A stretch of DNA of 64,000 nt from Melghirimyces algeriensis (GCF_900182565.1 NZ_FXTI01000012.1:1-64000); one strand, 5' to 3'. Shown: positions 17,326 through 26,435, counted from the first letter of the stretch. The notes: generated by a model not told the origin, from the sequence alone. Numbers and translations are program-made.

Positions 17326-18911
17326 TATCCCTCTCCCCGTGCCGACAGGAATCGATGAGCAGCCAAAGCCATATCCAATGTGAGACGGCGGGGAGGTTTT
17401 TCCCACCCTTCACCCAACAGTGAAGTCATTTGATCCAAACGATAATACAATGTCTGCCGATGAATAAATAAATCTTTGGCCGCCTTCTGTTTCGATTGCC
17501 CCGCTTCAAGAAACGCTTCAAGAGTTTTGATTAGTTCGGTGCCATTTCTTTGATCATAATCCAATAAAACTCCTAATTGCGTCTCTACAAATTGATGTAG
17601 AATGGAAGGAGAAATCTGTAAAAAGAGTTGCCAGGAATGAAGATCATCATAGCATATCACATGATTGCCATCGTTCATCTGGTTCTTCTCTTTGCCTGAC
17701 CTTTGGGAAATGGATAAAGCCAGAGATGCTTGTTGCCAAAATCGCGGACTCTGCTCCAAGTGATCAAAGGGATGACTGACCCCCACACTCCACCAAAAAC
17801 GATCAGCCGGTGAGTGTTTTTGCAAATTCCTGAACAGTTGATGAAACCCGTTTTGAACACGGTCCATCAGAGTGGAGGATGGTTCCAAATCCAACAAAAT
17901 CATCGTTCGGTTTCCTCCTCTGGTGGCCATCCATGCTCGAATTCCCAACGGTTCAAACACTCGGGACAGAGACTTCGCCCATTGCAAAACGGCAATGCTT
18001 TCTTCCTGATTCATACGGTCGGAATGTTTGAAAGAAATTCTCCTAAAACCCACTGCACAGAAAACCAACCGACATCCGGCACGGATTCCCGACTCCATTG
18101 CCGGAGGGATGTCTCCTTTTCCGTGAGTGATCAGATCTTCCATCCATTTTCGCCCGGTGGAAAGTTGCCGTTCTTCCATAGAAATTCGATGGAGCAACTC
18201 CTGAGCGATTGCGGTTGCCGCCCGGTCCAATACCAATCTCAAAAATTCCGGGGGTTCACCGCTGTATTGAACGTATAAGTCACCCACCTGCACATCCCAG
18301 GCTACAATGGGTTGTCGGATCAATGCCTTCTCTTCCGGCATGGGTTGAGCCTCTGGACAGGATATGTTCTCTCCAAGGTGATCCTCAAGCCAGACCGGAC
18401 AATGAGTCTCCCGATGCAGCAATTCCAGAATCCGCATCACTCCCTGGGGGCGGAGGGTTAATTGTAAAAATTGATTGGACACCCTCTCCAAACTTAATAG
18501 CTGATGATGATGCCGATTAATGAGAATCGAATGGATATCCTGGGTAATCTTAATAAACGAAACCGCTTTCTCAAAAACAATAATGGGAAAACGGTGCTGA
18601 TCTGCGAATTGAATCACCCGATCCGGAATTTGAACATATTGATGCACCAATTCGATGCACAGAGCCGAAACCTGGCTTTCCACCAATTCCTTTACAAACT
18701 GCACATTGAGCTCATTATCCTGTCCCAACCCTACACCTGTCATCAAAATCATTTCATGGCCATGCACATATGACAAACCATCCATAATTTCCAACACATG
18801 TACCCAACGAACTGGACGGTGCACCCCTTCCGAACCGGCCACTACGCTTGCATGTTGAAAAATGGGTCGCTTCAAGATCTCTGCAACGTTCAGTGACTCT
18901 TGCATGTTCAT
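17325..18911 (-). CDS. PucR-family regulator, probable AdeR-like activator of ald
   Basis: A 528-residue protein. Residues about 1-130 match the PucR N-terminal domain (ILKRPIFQHASVVAGSEG, VRWVHVLEIMDG). A GGDEF-like middle follows, and the C-terminus is the HTH_30 domain (GQSKQKAAKDLFIHRQTLYY). The ATG at 18911 is preferred because GGGAGGA sits seven bases upstream; a longer frame begins at 18932. In B. subtilis the PucR protein AdeR (YukF) activates ald and sits beside it, so the same role is inferred here. Confidence 0.85.
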   Translation of the reverse strand: MNMQESLNVAEILKRPIFQHASVVAGSEGVHRPVRWVHVLEIMDGLSYVHGHEMILMTGVGLGQDNELNVQFVKELVESQVSALCIELVHQYVQIPDRVIQFADQHRFPIIVFEKAVSFIKITQDIHSILINRHHHQLLSLERVSNQFLQLTLRPQGVMRILELLHRETHCPVWLEDHLGENISCPEAQPMPEEKALIRQPIVAWDVQVGDLYVQYSGEPPEFLRLVLDRAATAIAQELLHRISMEERQLSTGRKWMEDLITHGKGDIPPAMESGIRAGCRLVFCAVGFRRISFKHSDRMNQEESIAVLQWAKSLSRVFEPLGIRAWMATRGGNRTMILLDLEPSSTLMDRVQNGFHQLFRNLQKHSPADRFWWSVGVSHPFDHLEQSPRFWQQASLALSISQRSGKEKNQMNDGNHVICYDDLHSWQLFLQISPSILHQFVETQLGVLLDYDQRNGTELIKTLEAFLEAGQSKQKAAKDLFIHRQTLYYRLDQMTSLLGEGWEKPPRRLTLDMALAAHRFLSARGEG

Positions 18912-19055
18912 CCTGTGGTCCTCCCGTTGCAATATCTTTTACTATTATAGCAAGATTTACAATGATAGAATTAGAATTTATTTCCATATGATTTCTCCGA
19001 GAAGGGAAAAGCATTACAACGACCTATTTCCAGTCTACAGATTGCAGGAATAAGT

Positions 19056-19086
19056 AAAAAACCGGCGGAAAAACTCCACCGGTTCC
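19056..19086 (-). terminator. Terminator after trxB
   Basis: On the minus strand GGAACCGGTGGA pairs with the complementary CCGCCGGTTTT part and ends in a T-run. Confidence 0.75.
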
Positions 19087-19098
19087 TTATGATCATAC

Positions 19099-20049
19099 TC
19101 AGAGAGATTGACTCCAATCAACTGTCGCCGCACCCTCCAGATATTTTTCGCAATCCATAGCTGCCATGCAACCGGTTCCCGCTGCGGTAATGGCTTGCCG
19201 GTACACATGGTCCTGAACATCTCCACAGGCAAAAACGCCTTCCACACTGGTACGGGTGGTGCCAGGAGTCACTTCGATGTATCCCTGTTCATCCATATTT
19301 AGTTGCCCATTGAGAAAACCGGTGTTGGGACGATGCCCAATGGCGACAAAAACGCCATCCGCTTCCAGCAATTCCTCTTCTCCGGTCTCTTTGTTTTTCA
19401 CTTTCAGACCTTGAATGCCACCGTCTTCGTTTTTAACCACTTCCACCGGTACCCGGTTGAGTGCCCAGTCAATTTTATCATTCGCTTTTGCACGATCCTG
19501 CATAATCTTGGAAGCGCGCAACTCAGTCCGGCGATGGACAACGGTTACCTGAGAAGCAAACTTTGTCAGAAATGTGGCTTCCTCCATAGCGGAGTCGCCA
19601 CCTCCCACCACGAGGATCTTTTTGCCTCGATAGAAGAAGCCATCACAGGTGGCACACGTACTGACTCCCTGCCCCATGTTCTCTTTCTCACCGGGAATCC
19701 CCAGCAGCTTGGCGGAGGCACCAGTGGACAGAACCAAGGCTTCACACTCCAACTCCCCTTTTCCTTCCACTGTCAGTCGAAACGGACGATTGGAAAGATC
19801 CACATTTGTTACCCATCCCCGTTGGAACTCGGCACCGAAACGTTCCGCCTGTTTTCGCATATTATCCATTAACTCCGGTCCAAGAATGCCGTCCGGAAAA
19901 CCGGGAAAGTTCTCTACATCGGTAGTTGTGGTAAGTTGTCCGCCAGGTTCCTGTCCTTCAATCACCAGGGGCTCCATATTGGCCCGTGCCAAATAGATTG
20001 CTGCGGTCAGTCCGGCTGGCCCGGTTCCAAGAATAATTACTTTGCGCAT
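19099..20049 (-). CDS. trxB: Thioredoxin reductase-like flavoprotein
   Basis: A 316-residue FAD/NADPH enzyme. FAD motif GTGPAGLTAAIYLARAN, redox-active pair CATC in STCATCDGFF, NADPH motif VVGGGDSAMEEATFL and the C-terminal FAD motif GVFACGDVQDHVYRQ are all intact. It reduces thioredoxin. It follows an ArsR-type regulator after a gap of about 32 bases on the same strand, which is an unusual pairing for trxB and suggests redox- or metal-dependent control. Confidence 0.95.
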   Translation of the reverse strand: MRKVIILGTGPAGLTAAIYLARANMEPLVIEGQEPGGQLTTTTDVENFPGFPDGILGPELMDNMRKQAERFGAEFQRGWVTNVDLSNRPFRLTVEGKGELECEALVLSTGASAKLLGIPGEKENMGQGVSTCATCDGFFYRGKKILVVGGGDSAMEEATFLTKFASQVTVVHRRTELRASKIMQDRAKANDKIDWALNRVPVEVVKNEDGGIQGLKVKNKETGEEELLEADGVFVAIGHRPNTGFLNGQLNMDEQGYIEVTPGTTRTSVEGVFACGDVQDHVYRQAITAAGTGCMAAMDCEKYLEGAATVDWSQSL

Positions 20050-20081
20050 ACGTATCCGAACCTCCTGATTCTCTTCCTATT

Positions 20082-20405
20082 TCATGTACAGATTCCCTTT
20101 TTCCCTTCCGCTTTCAAACGTGTGATTTCGGCGCTGAGATCAGGGAGAGATTGTAAAATAGAAGAATAAAACGGATAGTCTTTTCCATCCAATGAGTAAT
20201 AAACCCACTGACCCTGACGCCGCTCTTTTACCAATCGGGCATTGCGCAATTTTCGTACATGCTGCGAAACCGCCGGCTGGGTAATCTTCAGGATCTCCAC
20301 CAATTCACCAACACAAAGATCCTCTTCGCGAAGAAGCGCCAGAATGCGAAGCCGGGTTTTATCACCCAGTGCCTTGTGGCAATCCGCCAGTTGGTCAAAA
20401 TCCAT
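20082..20405 (-). CDS. ArsR-family winged-helix repressor
   Basis: A 107-residue regulator with the core HKALGDKTRLRILALLREED, recognition helix KITQPAVSQHVRKLRNA and wing ERRQGQWVYYSLD. A single Cys follows the EED segment (DLCVGEL) where ArsR/SmtB sensors usually have CxC, and another is in the C-terminal GICT, so a thiol or redox signal is possible. The ATG at 20405 follows GTGAGGTGG. It precedes trxB on the same transcript. Confidence 0.88.
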   Translation of the reverse strand: MDFDQLADCHKALGDKTRLRILALLREEDLCVGELVEILKITQPAVSQHVRKLRNARLVKERRQGQWVYYSLDGKDYPFYSSILQSLPDLSAEITRLKAEGKKGICT

Positions 20406-20419
20406 GACCACCACCTCAC

Positions 20420-20445
20420 AAATAATATAAGCATATTCTTATTTG
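20420..20445 (-). promoter_or_regulatory. Probable operator of the arsR-trxB transcript
   Basis: An AT-rich imperfect palindrome ATAAGCATATTCTTAT lies directly upstream of the arsR start. ArsR proteins typically bind such ATA/TAT dyads over their own promoter. Confidence 0.5.
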
Positions 20446-20549
20446 TTTGTAAAGGGGATAATTGTTCACCATTTATTTTCCACCCATCCTTGGATACTAT
20501 CCAAAAAACACTAACTTTGAATTAATAAGCAGTTTAGTAAATGGCTGTG

Positions 20550-21230
20550 TTACGAAGCAATAAGATCCACCTTTCCATCCTGCATATAGTAGATTTTATA
20601 ACACCAGTCCGCCACAACTTGGTCATGAGTGACGATCACCAATGTTTTCCCTTCTTGATTCAGCTTCTTAAAGATATTCAAGATCTCCTCTTCCGTTTGT
20701 TCATCCAATGACCCGGTCGGTTCATCCGCCAAGATCAAATCCGGATCTTGTATCAGCGCTCTGGCGATCGCCACCCTTTGCATTTCGCCTCCCGACAGCA
20801 TATCCACATCTTTCTCCTTCAACTCCGTGATTTTTAAGTCCGCTAATACACGGTCGACTTTATCAATGATCTCTCCTTTGGAAAGTTTGCTGTATCGCAA
20901 GGGAAGCGCAATATTTTCGAACACGTTTTTACTGTCGATTAGCGTATAATTCTGGATGATAAACCCGATATTCTGCTTCCGAAAACGGGCCCGTTCATTG
21001 CCGTTCATATCGCTGATCTTTACCTGTTTATACTGATATGTCCCCTGATCCGCCGTATCCAGACCAGCCAAAATATTTAGCAGTGTCGACTTGCCTGTTC
21101 CACTCCGACCCATGATCGCTAGCATATCACCCTGTTCGATTTCCAAATTGATCCTTTTCAAAACGTCAATTTTCCGTTCACCGCTCCGATATGATTTGGT
21201 CAGACCTTTTAGGGTTATCAAAGGAATCAC
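20550..21230 (-). CDS. ABC ATPase of the bacteriocin-associated module
   Basis: A 226-residue MacB/LolD-type ATPase. Walker A is MGRSGTGKSTLLNILAGL, signature LSGGEMQRVAIARALI, Walker B DLILADEPTGSLDE and H-loop VIVTHDQ. Such ATPases energise FtsX-like permeases that act on membrane-embedded or surface peptides rather than classic export. It overlaps the upstream permease by 4 bases. In lactococcin 972 clusters an ATPase of this type with a large membrane protein is held to give export or immunity. Confidence 0.9.
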   Translation of the reverse strand: MIPLITLKGLTKSYRSGERKIDVLKRINLEIEQGDMLAIMGRSGTGKSTLLNILAGLDTADQGTYQYKQVKISDMNGNERARFRKQNIGFIIQNYTLIDSKNVFENIALPLRYSKLSKGEIIDKVDRVLADLKITELKEKDVDMLSGGEMQRVAIARALIQDPDLILADEPTGSLDEQTEEEILNIFKKLNQEGKTLVIVTHDQVVADWCYKIYYMQDGKVDLIAS

Positions 21231-22504
21231 TCCGATCGTTTTAACAAACTGCTAATTTCAATTTTGCGGAACTGCAAATAAATGGGGGAAACAGAAAACA
21301 GAACAATAACGACAAAGATTGTCACGTTCATCAGAGTGTACATTCCCAGTGACACATCGATGATCTGTTGATACAAAAGTGTGACCACCAGTCCCGGCAA
21401 TCCCACCATGAGAAGAATTTCAGACAAAAAGTAAAAAAACAGTTGATTCAAAGTAGCTCCGGAAGCGAGATGAATGGCCATATTACGGTAATTATCTTGA
21501 AACTTGGTCATCATTAAAATCGAGATACTGAGAATACAAACCACGAATAACGATCCCGCCATAACCTTTAACAGAGTCCGATTAACCTGAATCGCCGAGA
21601 ACATGAAATCGAGGGAACGGCTATTCGCCCCGATCATTTGCATATCGGGAAAATCGGATATCGTTTTCACATGCTCCAAGTCCCGACGAACAACATACGG
21701 TTCCTCGTCACTAAAAACAGTCCCATTGATCATTTGTAGGTAATGCAGTTTTTGAAATAATGCATCTTCTTCATTCTGGGGTACCTCGTTAAATTTTAAA
21801 GCCGGCATGACGATATAACGATCCAAGTACAATTCCGGATAGTTCATATTAAACACAAAAGTGTCGGATTGGATAAATCCTTGGACCACCAATTTAAAAT
21901 CCTTGCGCAGATACTTAGCCGTGATCCTATCACCCACTTGGTAAAACGGTTCATATTCTGCCCCTAACAAGACCGGAATTGAATTTCCATCATAATAGAA
22001 ATCCTCGGAGGAAAATCCGGATCCTTTACTTAACGGAATTGAAAAGCGGGTAAAGCCATTTTCATTGATTTGAATCGCTTTCAATGGTTTATAAGGCCGT
22101 TCCTTTAAGCGTTCAATGGGACCCCCTTCCTCATACCCATTTAAAAATTTATCCCACTTTGAATCATCGTCGATCTTCACATCAATCATCTGATTAAACA
22201 GATAAATATAACGCTCTCCAAAGTATTGTTCCAAATTCTCATAAAATGTCTTCGATTTCTTAAGAGAGCCCGGTTCGTCTAAAAAAGCTTGAAATTTGCT
22301 ATCCGGCACAAGATCATCCGACAATTGGTAAAACGTCAGATCCTTCAAGGGTTCCAAGCGGTCCGATTTGCTTTCGATCTGCGCATGGGTGAGAAAAAAC
22401 AGGGTGCTGGTGAAAAATAAGGCGGTAATCTGAATCGCTATCAACACAGAAAACCATTTCCGTCGTTTGAGACTCTCCCATACTTCTCCTAGAATCATTT
22501 TCAT
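21227..22504 (-). CDS. FtsX-like membrane protein of the bacteriocin module (second half)
   Basis: A 425-residue protein with one N-terminal helix (WFSVLIAIQITALFFTSTLFF), a ~280-residue extracellular region and three C-terminal helices with the FtsX-like segment NYRNMAIHLASGATLNQLFF. It overlaps both neighbours by 4 bases. The topology of this and the upstream protein together resembles one long DUF1430-type 'bacteriocin-associated integral membrane protein' split into two genes. Function in immunity or export is inferred from context. Confidence 0.75.
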   Translation of the reverse strand: MKMILGEVWESLKRRKWFSVLIAIQITALFFTSTLFFLTHAQIESKSDRLEPLKDLTFYQLSDDLVPDSKFQAFLDEPGSLKKSKTFYENLEQYFGERYIYLFNQMIDVKIDDDSKWDKFLNGYEEGGPIERLKERPYKPLKAIQINENGFTRFSIPLSKGSGFSSEDFYYDGNSIPVLLGAEYEPFYQVGDRITAKYLRKDFKLVVQGFIQSDTFVFNMNYPELYLDRYIVMPALKFNEVPQNEEDALFQKLHYLQMINGTVFSDEEPYVVRRDLEHVKTISDFPDMQMIGANSRSLDFMFSAIQVNRTLLKVMAGSLFVVCILSISILMMTKFQDNYRNMAIHLASGATLNQLFFYFLSEILLMVGLPGLVVTLLYQQIIDVSLGMYTLMNVTIFVVIVLFSVSPIYLQFRKIEISSLLKRSE

Positions 22505-23550
22505 GAGCGAGATGTTCCTTTCTCATCGATTGGCTTCAAACCAATCCCTTTTAACACCCAAATGGACAAAAGGGAAAAGAGAAGGATTAACCCATATGCT
22601 ATCAATAGCTGCGATACATAGGATCTGAGGGAATCAACAGTGATCTCACCCCACACTGCGAATAGAAACGAGCTTCCCAGAGAAACCAACCCATAACAAA
22701 TGGAAACCAGCAACAGATACTGAACCGTCATTCGTTTGTAAACCTTTCTCAAGGGGATTCCATGTTGCCATAAAATGCATATCTCGTTTTTTCTCTTGTT
22801 GAACCAGTACTGATTAAACAAGAGACTGGTAATCATCAGAATGCCCGCAATGAAAATCAAGATTCCTTTTTGGTAGGAGTCCGTACTGAGGTATCGTTGA
22901 GCTCCATGATCAGTCCGATCGATCACCTGGATCGGTATGGAATTCTGGTTAACAGATAAGGCTTGATCCTGTTTCATCTTGTTGTCCTTGGTGTTCATGA
23001 CATACAAATTGGGATGGTTATCAATCGCATCCATATTGACGAGGGCTAACTCGTCCACCTCCGACGGATAGGAAGCACCCATTCGGCCGATCACTTCGAA
23101 CGTCTTTCCTGCCAACCGGAAGTATTCCTTGCCGTTCTTTTCAAAGACATCTTCTTTTCTGACGCTTTCCCCCACTTCTTGACCTAACACTGCAAACCGC
23201 TGTCCGGTGTAAAAATCGGTGGCAGTAAAATACCGTCCTGATACCATCGGGGGAACAAAAGTCTTTTCATTAAAATAAATAGCCCGGTCCTCATATTTCT
23301 GTTTAGTATCTAATTCGTTAAAAACCGTATAAGGTTTATCCGTATCCAATTTCTTCCAGTCAATAGACAGACTTGAATTCTGAAATGCAAAGGTGAAACT
23401 TGTTGAATTATACAATCCTCGAGTCAACAGATTCATTTCTTCCTGTTTGATCTGATAATAATTAGCAGTGACAACCAATATACTTAATAACAGATATAAT
23501 ATAATTAACCACAAGCTCCCATCACGTAGCCATTGCTTCAATTTCTTCAT
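22501..23550 (-). CDS. FtsX-like membrane protein of the bacteriocin module (first half)
   Basis: A 349-residue protein with an N-terminal helix (SLWLIILYLLLSILVVTANY), an extracellular domain of about 200 residues and three helices at the C-terminus. The segment KNEICILWQHGIPLRKVYKR between helices resembles the coupling region of the FtsX fold. It is translationally coupled to the second permease. I infer a heterodimeric permease driven by the ATPase at 20550. Confidence 0.72.
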   Translation of the reverse strand: MKKLKQWLRDGSLWLIILYLLLSILVVTANYYQIKQEEMNLLTRGLYNSTSFTFAFQNSSLSIDWKKLDTDKPYTVFNELDTKQKYEDRAIYFNEKTFVPPMVSGRYFTATDFYTGQRFAVLGQEVGESVRKEDVFEKNGKEYFRLAGKTFEVIGRMGASYPSEVDELALVNMDAIDNHPNLYVMNTKDNKMKQDQALSVNQNSIPIQVIDRTDHGAQRYLSTDSYQKGILIFIAGILMITSLLFNQYWFNKRKNEICILWQHGIPLRKVYKRMTVQYLLLVSICYGLVSLGSSFLFAVWGEITVDSLRSYVSQLLIAYGLILLFSLLSIWVLKGIGLKPIDEKGTSRS

Positions 23551-23629
23551 AAAATGTCCCTCTTTTAGAAAATAAAAATGAATATACTTCTCTTCTTGCC
23601 ATCCTTACAATTTTATTTTAACTATTAGG

Positions 23630-23667
23630 AGTAAAAGCAGGTATCAAAAAAGATACCTGCTTTTACT
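23630..23667 (-). terminator. Perfect hairpin between bacteriocin gene and membrane module
   Basis: AGTAAAAGCAGGTATC pairs with GATACCTGCTTTTACT, 16 of 16 bases around a six-base loop. On the minus strand the GC-rich half is followed by TTTT. It probably terminates most transcripts after the bacteriocin gene and lets a fraction through to the immunity genes. Confidence 0.75.
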
Positions 23668-23681
23668 TATTATTAAGATCA

Positions 23682-24071
23682 TTAGGGGGTTCCCCAAAAG
23701 GTCTTTGCTAAATGTATAGCACTTGCATAAGGAGACTTGGCAATTGTATATCCGCTACCATGTACTCTTCCACTGTCTGCCCTAATTCCACCACTCACTC
23801 GATCTACCATACGTGCACGAGTATAATGATAGACTCCTTTCCAAACCGTTTCACCCACTGCACGTTCATAACCAAATTTATCAGGATGGGCTTCTGTCCA
23901 TCCATTGTGAGCTTGAGGACCTTGAATGCTAACTTTTTCAGTATTCCAAGAACCCTCTCCCTCTGTCCACCCCCCATTAAGTGTTGTTGCAGATGCAGAC
24001 GCCGGAATTGATAAACTTCCACAAATTAAACCGACTGACACTACCTGAAGTAACCGTTTTTTGACTTTCAA
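23682..24071 (-). CDS. Lactococcin 972-family bacteriocin precursor
   Basis: A 129-residue secreted peptide. I start at the TTG at 24071 because GGAGGG lies seven bases upstream; a longer frame from 24116 has no ribosome site. Residues 1-27 form a Sec signal peptide (KKRLLQVVSVGLICGSLSIP, cleavage after ASASA). The mature part of about 100 residues begins TTLNGGWTEGEGSW and contains WKGVYHYTRARMVDR and RVHGSGYTIAKSPYASA, matching the Trp/Gly/Tyr-rich pattern of lactococcin 972, which binds lipid II. It carries no cysteine in the mature part. The linked ABC/membrane genes downstream are the usual partners. Confidence 0.85.
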   Translation of the reverse strand: MKVKKRLLQVVSVGLICGSLSIPASASATTLNGGWTEGEGSWNTEKVSIQGPQAHNGWTEAHPDKFGYERAVGETVWKGVYHYTRARMVDRVSGGIRADSGRVHGSGYTIAKSPYASAIHLAKTFWGTP

Positions 24072-24116
24072 AATAATCCCTCCTACATCAATGTATGTTC
24101 CATATTGGAAATTCAA

Positions 24117-24507
24117 CGACGATATGATTATTCCTTCCTAAAATGAGAATTTTTCTTATATAATCCTTCTTCATAAAATTTTTATCTTGTTTTACTATTT
24201 TAAGATTACATTGTCCTGCTTGTTTTTGTTGCGTCACCGCCGTGTGTACTCCTAAATCACCTTCATGAGCTTATCATAAGATGAATAATCACTTCCTTAC
24301 TTTATCTCACACACCCAAAGACTTTCGAAAAAAGCCGGTCAAATCGTCGAGGACTATATTTTCTTCTACAACAAAGAACGTTTCCAGAAAAAACTGGGCG
24401 ACCTTTCCCCAGCGGAACATCGGGAAAAAGTCGCCGTATAAACTGTTCTTTTTTTCACTGACTTAACGGGGTCAAGACCACAGTCCAGGGGAGTTTCCAC
24501 CTACTCT
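24117..24507. other. AT-rich gap upstream of the bacteriocin gene with IS3 debris
   Basis: The first 100 bases are AT-rich, with TATATAA near 24158 on the minus strand as a possible promoter. The rest is taken up by the IS3-family fragment at 24331-24441 and its end. No other gene seen. Confidence 0.5.
24331..24441 (+). pseudogene. C-terminal remnant of an IS3-family transposase (OrfB)
   Basis: The plus strand encodes KAGQIVEDYIFFYNKERFQK then KLGDLSPAEHREKVAV and a stop, the C-terminal end of IS3-type integrases (YIxFYNxxRxQxKLxxLSP). The sequence after the stop (TGTTC TTTTTTTCACTGAC) has the form of an IS3 end. The rest of the element is missing. Confidence 0.75.
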
Positions 24508-24978
24508 TCACAATCCACAGGATGATTGCCCACGCTTTTGAAGATATCGCTGGTGATACTCTTCCGCACGATAGAAGGTAGCTGCCGGTTCAATCGACGT
24601 GACAATCGGGTCTTTCCATTTGCCTGAGTTGTCCAGCTCTTCTTTTGACTTCTCTGCCATTTCTTTCTGTTCCGGGGTATAGTAAAAAACCACGGATCGG
24701 TACTGACTTCCAACATCCGGTCCTTGGCGGTTGAATGTGGTAGGATTGTGGTTTTCCCAGAAGATCTGAAGCAATTCCTTATAGGAAACCCTCGCCGGAT
24801 CATATTCCAGATGCACCACTTCAGCATGACCCGTCCGATCCGTACAGACTTCCTCATATGTCGGATTCTCAGTCGCGCCGCCCATATATCCCACCGCTGT
24901 GGACATTACTCCTTCCACTTTGCGGAACAATTCCTCCACAGACCAAAAACATCCGGCACCAAATGTTGCTTTCGCCAT
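24508..24978 (-). CDS. msrA: Peptide methionine sulfoxide reductase A
   Basis: A 156-residue enzyme that reduces methionine-S-sulfoxide in proteins. The catalytic motif is FGAGCFWSVEELFRKVEG. The conserved blocks GYMGGATENPTYEEVCT and GHAEVVHLEYDP follow, and the C-terminus holds a further Cys (QSSCGL) for recycling through thioredoxin. The ATG at 24978 is preferred (GGGGAGTG upstream). No msrB is attached. Confidence 0.96.
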   Translation of the reverse strand: MAKATFGAGCFWSVEELFRKVEGVMSTAVGYMGGATENPTYEEVCTDRTGHAEVVHLEYDPARVSYKELLQIFWENHNPTTFNRQGPDVGSQYRSVVFYYTPEQKEMAEKSKEELDNSGKWKDPIVTSIEPAATFYRAEEYHQRYLQKRGQSSCGL

Positions 24979-25157
24979 TCGATCACACTCCCCATCCATT
25001 TTCCTTTATCCTATCCAAGTGGAGTCCTTTCGACAATCCCTTTTCCTCTTACCGGCAATGTTTTCATTTTTGGAATCTGCAAAAAGAACCTCAGGATCAC
25101 GGCCTCCTACAACACAACTTCCAGACCATAAGCACTGTGTCATCCTTCCTATCATCC
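24979..25157. other. Gap upstream of msrA
   Basis: About 180 bases with no gene; the msrA promoter should lie here. The segment then runs into the direct repeat and repeat copy B. Confidence 0.5.
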
Positions 25158-25167
25158 CGATAAAAGG

Positions 25168-25392
25168 AGACTGCTGACAAAGATAAATAAGAGGGGGATA
25201 TCCGGTGGAGCATCCTTTTCCGACGACCCAGCAGAACCCCTGGAGGTCCCAACCGTTTAGCGGACAACCTGCTTTCCCCTTTTGTCCGCTGGTTGGGGCC
25301 GGATGGGGGTGAAGCGGACTCCTTCCACTTCTTTGCTGGAAGAAAGAGATGCGGAAACGGAGATCCCCCCTTCACCACTTTGTCATGAACCT
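25168..25392 (-). repeat. Interspersed MITE-like repeat, copy B
   Basis: A 225 bp element matching copy A in opposite orientation along nearly its whole length. Its central hairpin is longer: GGTTGGGACC pairs with the complementary GGCCCCAACC, and inside it TTGTCCGCT pairs with AGCGGACAA. Differences from copy A in these stems keep pairing (G-C for G-T). The ends are TGACAAAG-type inverted repeats. A 10 bp direct repeat CGATAAAAGG (25158-25167 and 25393-25402) bounds it. Confidence 0.75.
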
Positions 25393-25418
25393 CGATAAAA
25401 GGCTTCTGATCACAAAAC

Positions 25419-25450
25419 AGACGCCGGGATGCAACCCGACGCCTGCATGG
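25419..25450 (-). terminator. Terminator after rbsB
   Basis: On the minus strand GCAGGCGTCGGGTT pairs with CCCGGCGTCTG and is followed by TTTT. Confidence 0.75.
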
Positions 25451-25459
25451 GGTATCAGT

Positions 25460-26380
25460 TTATTTTTTGATCAATTCCAGCTTGACGGGGTAGAAATCAT
25501 CCACCTGATCTCCCTTGACCGCTTTGGTGGCAACATTGACACTGGTTTCTCCGATTACTTCCGGCTTCTGCGCAATGGTGGCACCCAGGTCTCCCTTATT
25601 CACCGCTTTTACAGCATCATCCGTCGCATCAAAGCCGACCACCAAGATATCTTTTTTGGCTCCCTGAATCGCTTTCAAAGCTCCCAAGGCCATCTCATCA
25701 TTATGAGCAAAGACCGCGTCAATCTCCTTGTTGCTTTGCAGAATGTTTTCCATAACCGTCAATCCCTTGGAGCGGTTAAAATCAGCTGGCTGAGAAGCGA
25801 CCACTTTCACACCGTCTTTATTGTCGACCGCCTGATGGAACCCTTTCCCCCGGTCACGGGCTGCGGAGGTTCCCGGAATTCCTTCCAACTCCACAATGTT
25901 TCCCTTATTCCCGATCTGTTCCAGGATATATTCGCCCGCCATTTTTCCACCTTCTACATTATCGGACGCAATGTGGGACAGCACTTCTCCGCCTTCTGAC
26001 TTCCGATCCACCGTAATCACAGGAATATTCGCTTTATTGGCAGATTCCACAGCTGTAGTAATGGCTTTACTGTCCGTCGGATTGATCAGCAAAATATCCA
26101 CATTCTTTTGGATCAAATCCTCTACATCATTTAGCTGCTTGGCATTGTCATCCTGAGCATCCGCTACAATGAGTTCCGCTCCGGATTCTTTGGCTGCTTT
26201 CTCTGCCCCTTCTTTCAAGGAAACAAAGAAGGGATTGTTCAAAGTGGAGATGGATAGGCCAATCTTCACTTGATCATTCTGCTTCTTTTCCTCCTTTTCC
26301 AGTGTCGATTCGCTGGAGCAACCCGCCAAAACACCCATTGCCAGCACTGCAATCAACAACAAGCTCCAAACCTTTTTCAT
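25460..26380 (-). CDS. rbsB: Ribose ABC transporter, substrate-binding lipoprotein
   Basis: A 306-residue periplasmic-binding-fold protein. The true start is the ATG at 26380 (AGGAGGG upstream), giving a lipoprotein signal MKKVWSLLLIAVLAMG followed by the lipobox LAGC. The ligand domains begin VKIGLSISTLNNPFF and include INPTDSKAI, typical of RbsB. Last gene of the operon. It delivers ribose to RbsC/RbsA. Confidence 0.95.
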   Translation of the reverse strand: MKKVWSLLLIAVLAMGVLAGCSSESTLEKEEKKQNDQVKIGLSISTLNNPFFVSLKEGAEKAAKESGAELIVADAQDDNAKQLNDVEDLIQKNVDILLINPTDSKAITTAVESANKANIPVITVDRKSEGGEVLSHIASDNVEGGKMAGEYILEQIGNKGNIVELEGIPGTSAARDRGKGFHQAVDNKDGVKVVASQPADFNRSKGLTVMENILQSNKEIDAVFAHNDEMALGALKAIQGAKKDILVVGFDATDDAVKAVNKGDLGATIAQKPEVIGETSVNVATKAVKGDQVDDFYPVKLELIKK

Positions 26381-26435
26381 CCCTGGTTCCCTCCTATGCC
26401 ATTTGAAGAATTTATTTGGAATTCCCGAAGATCTT

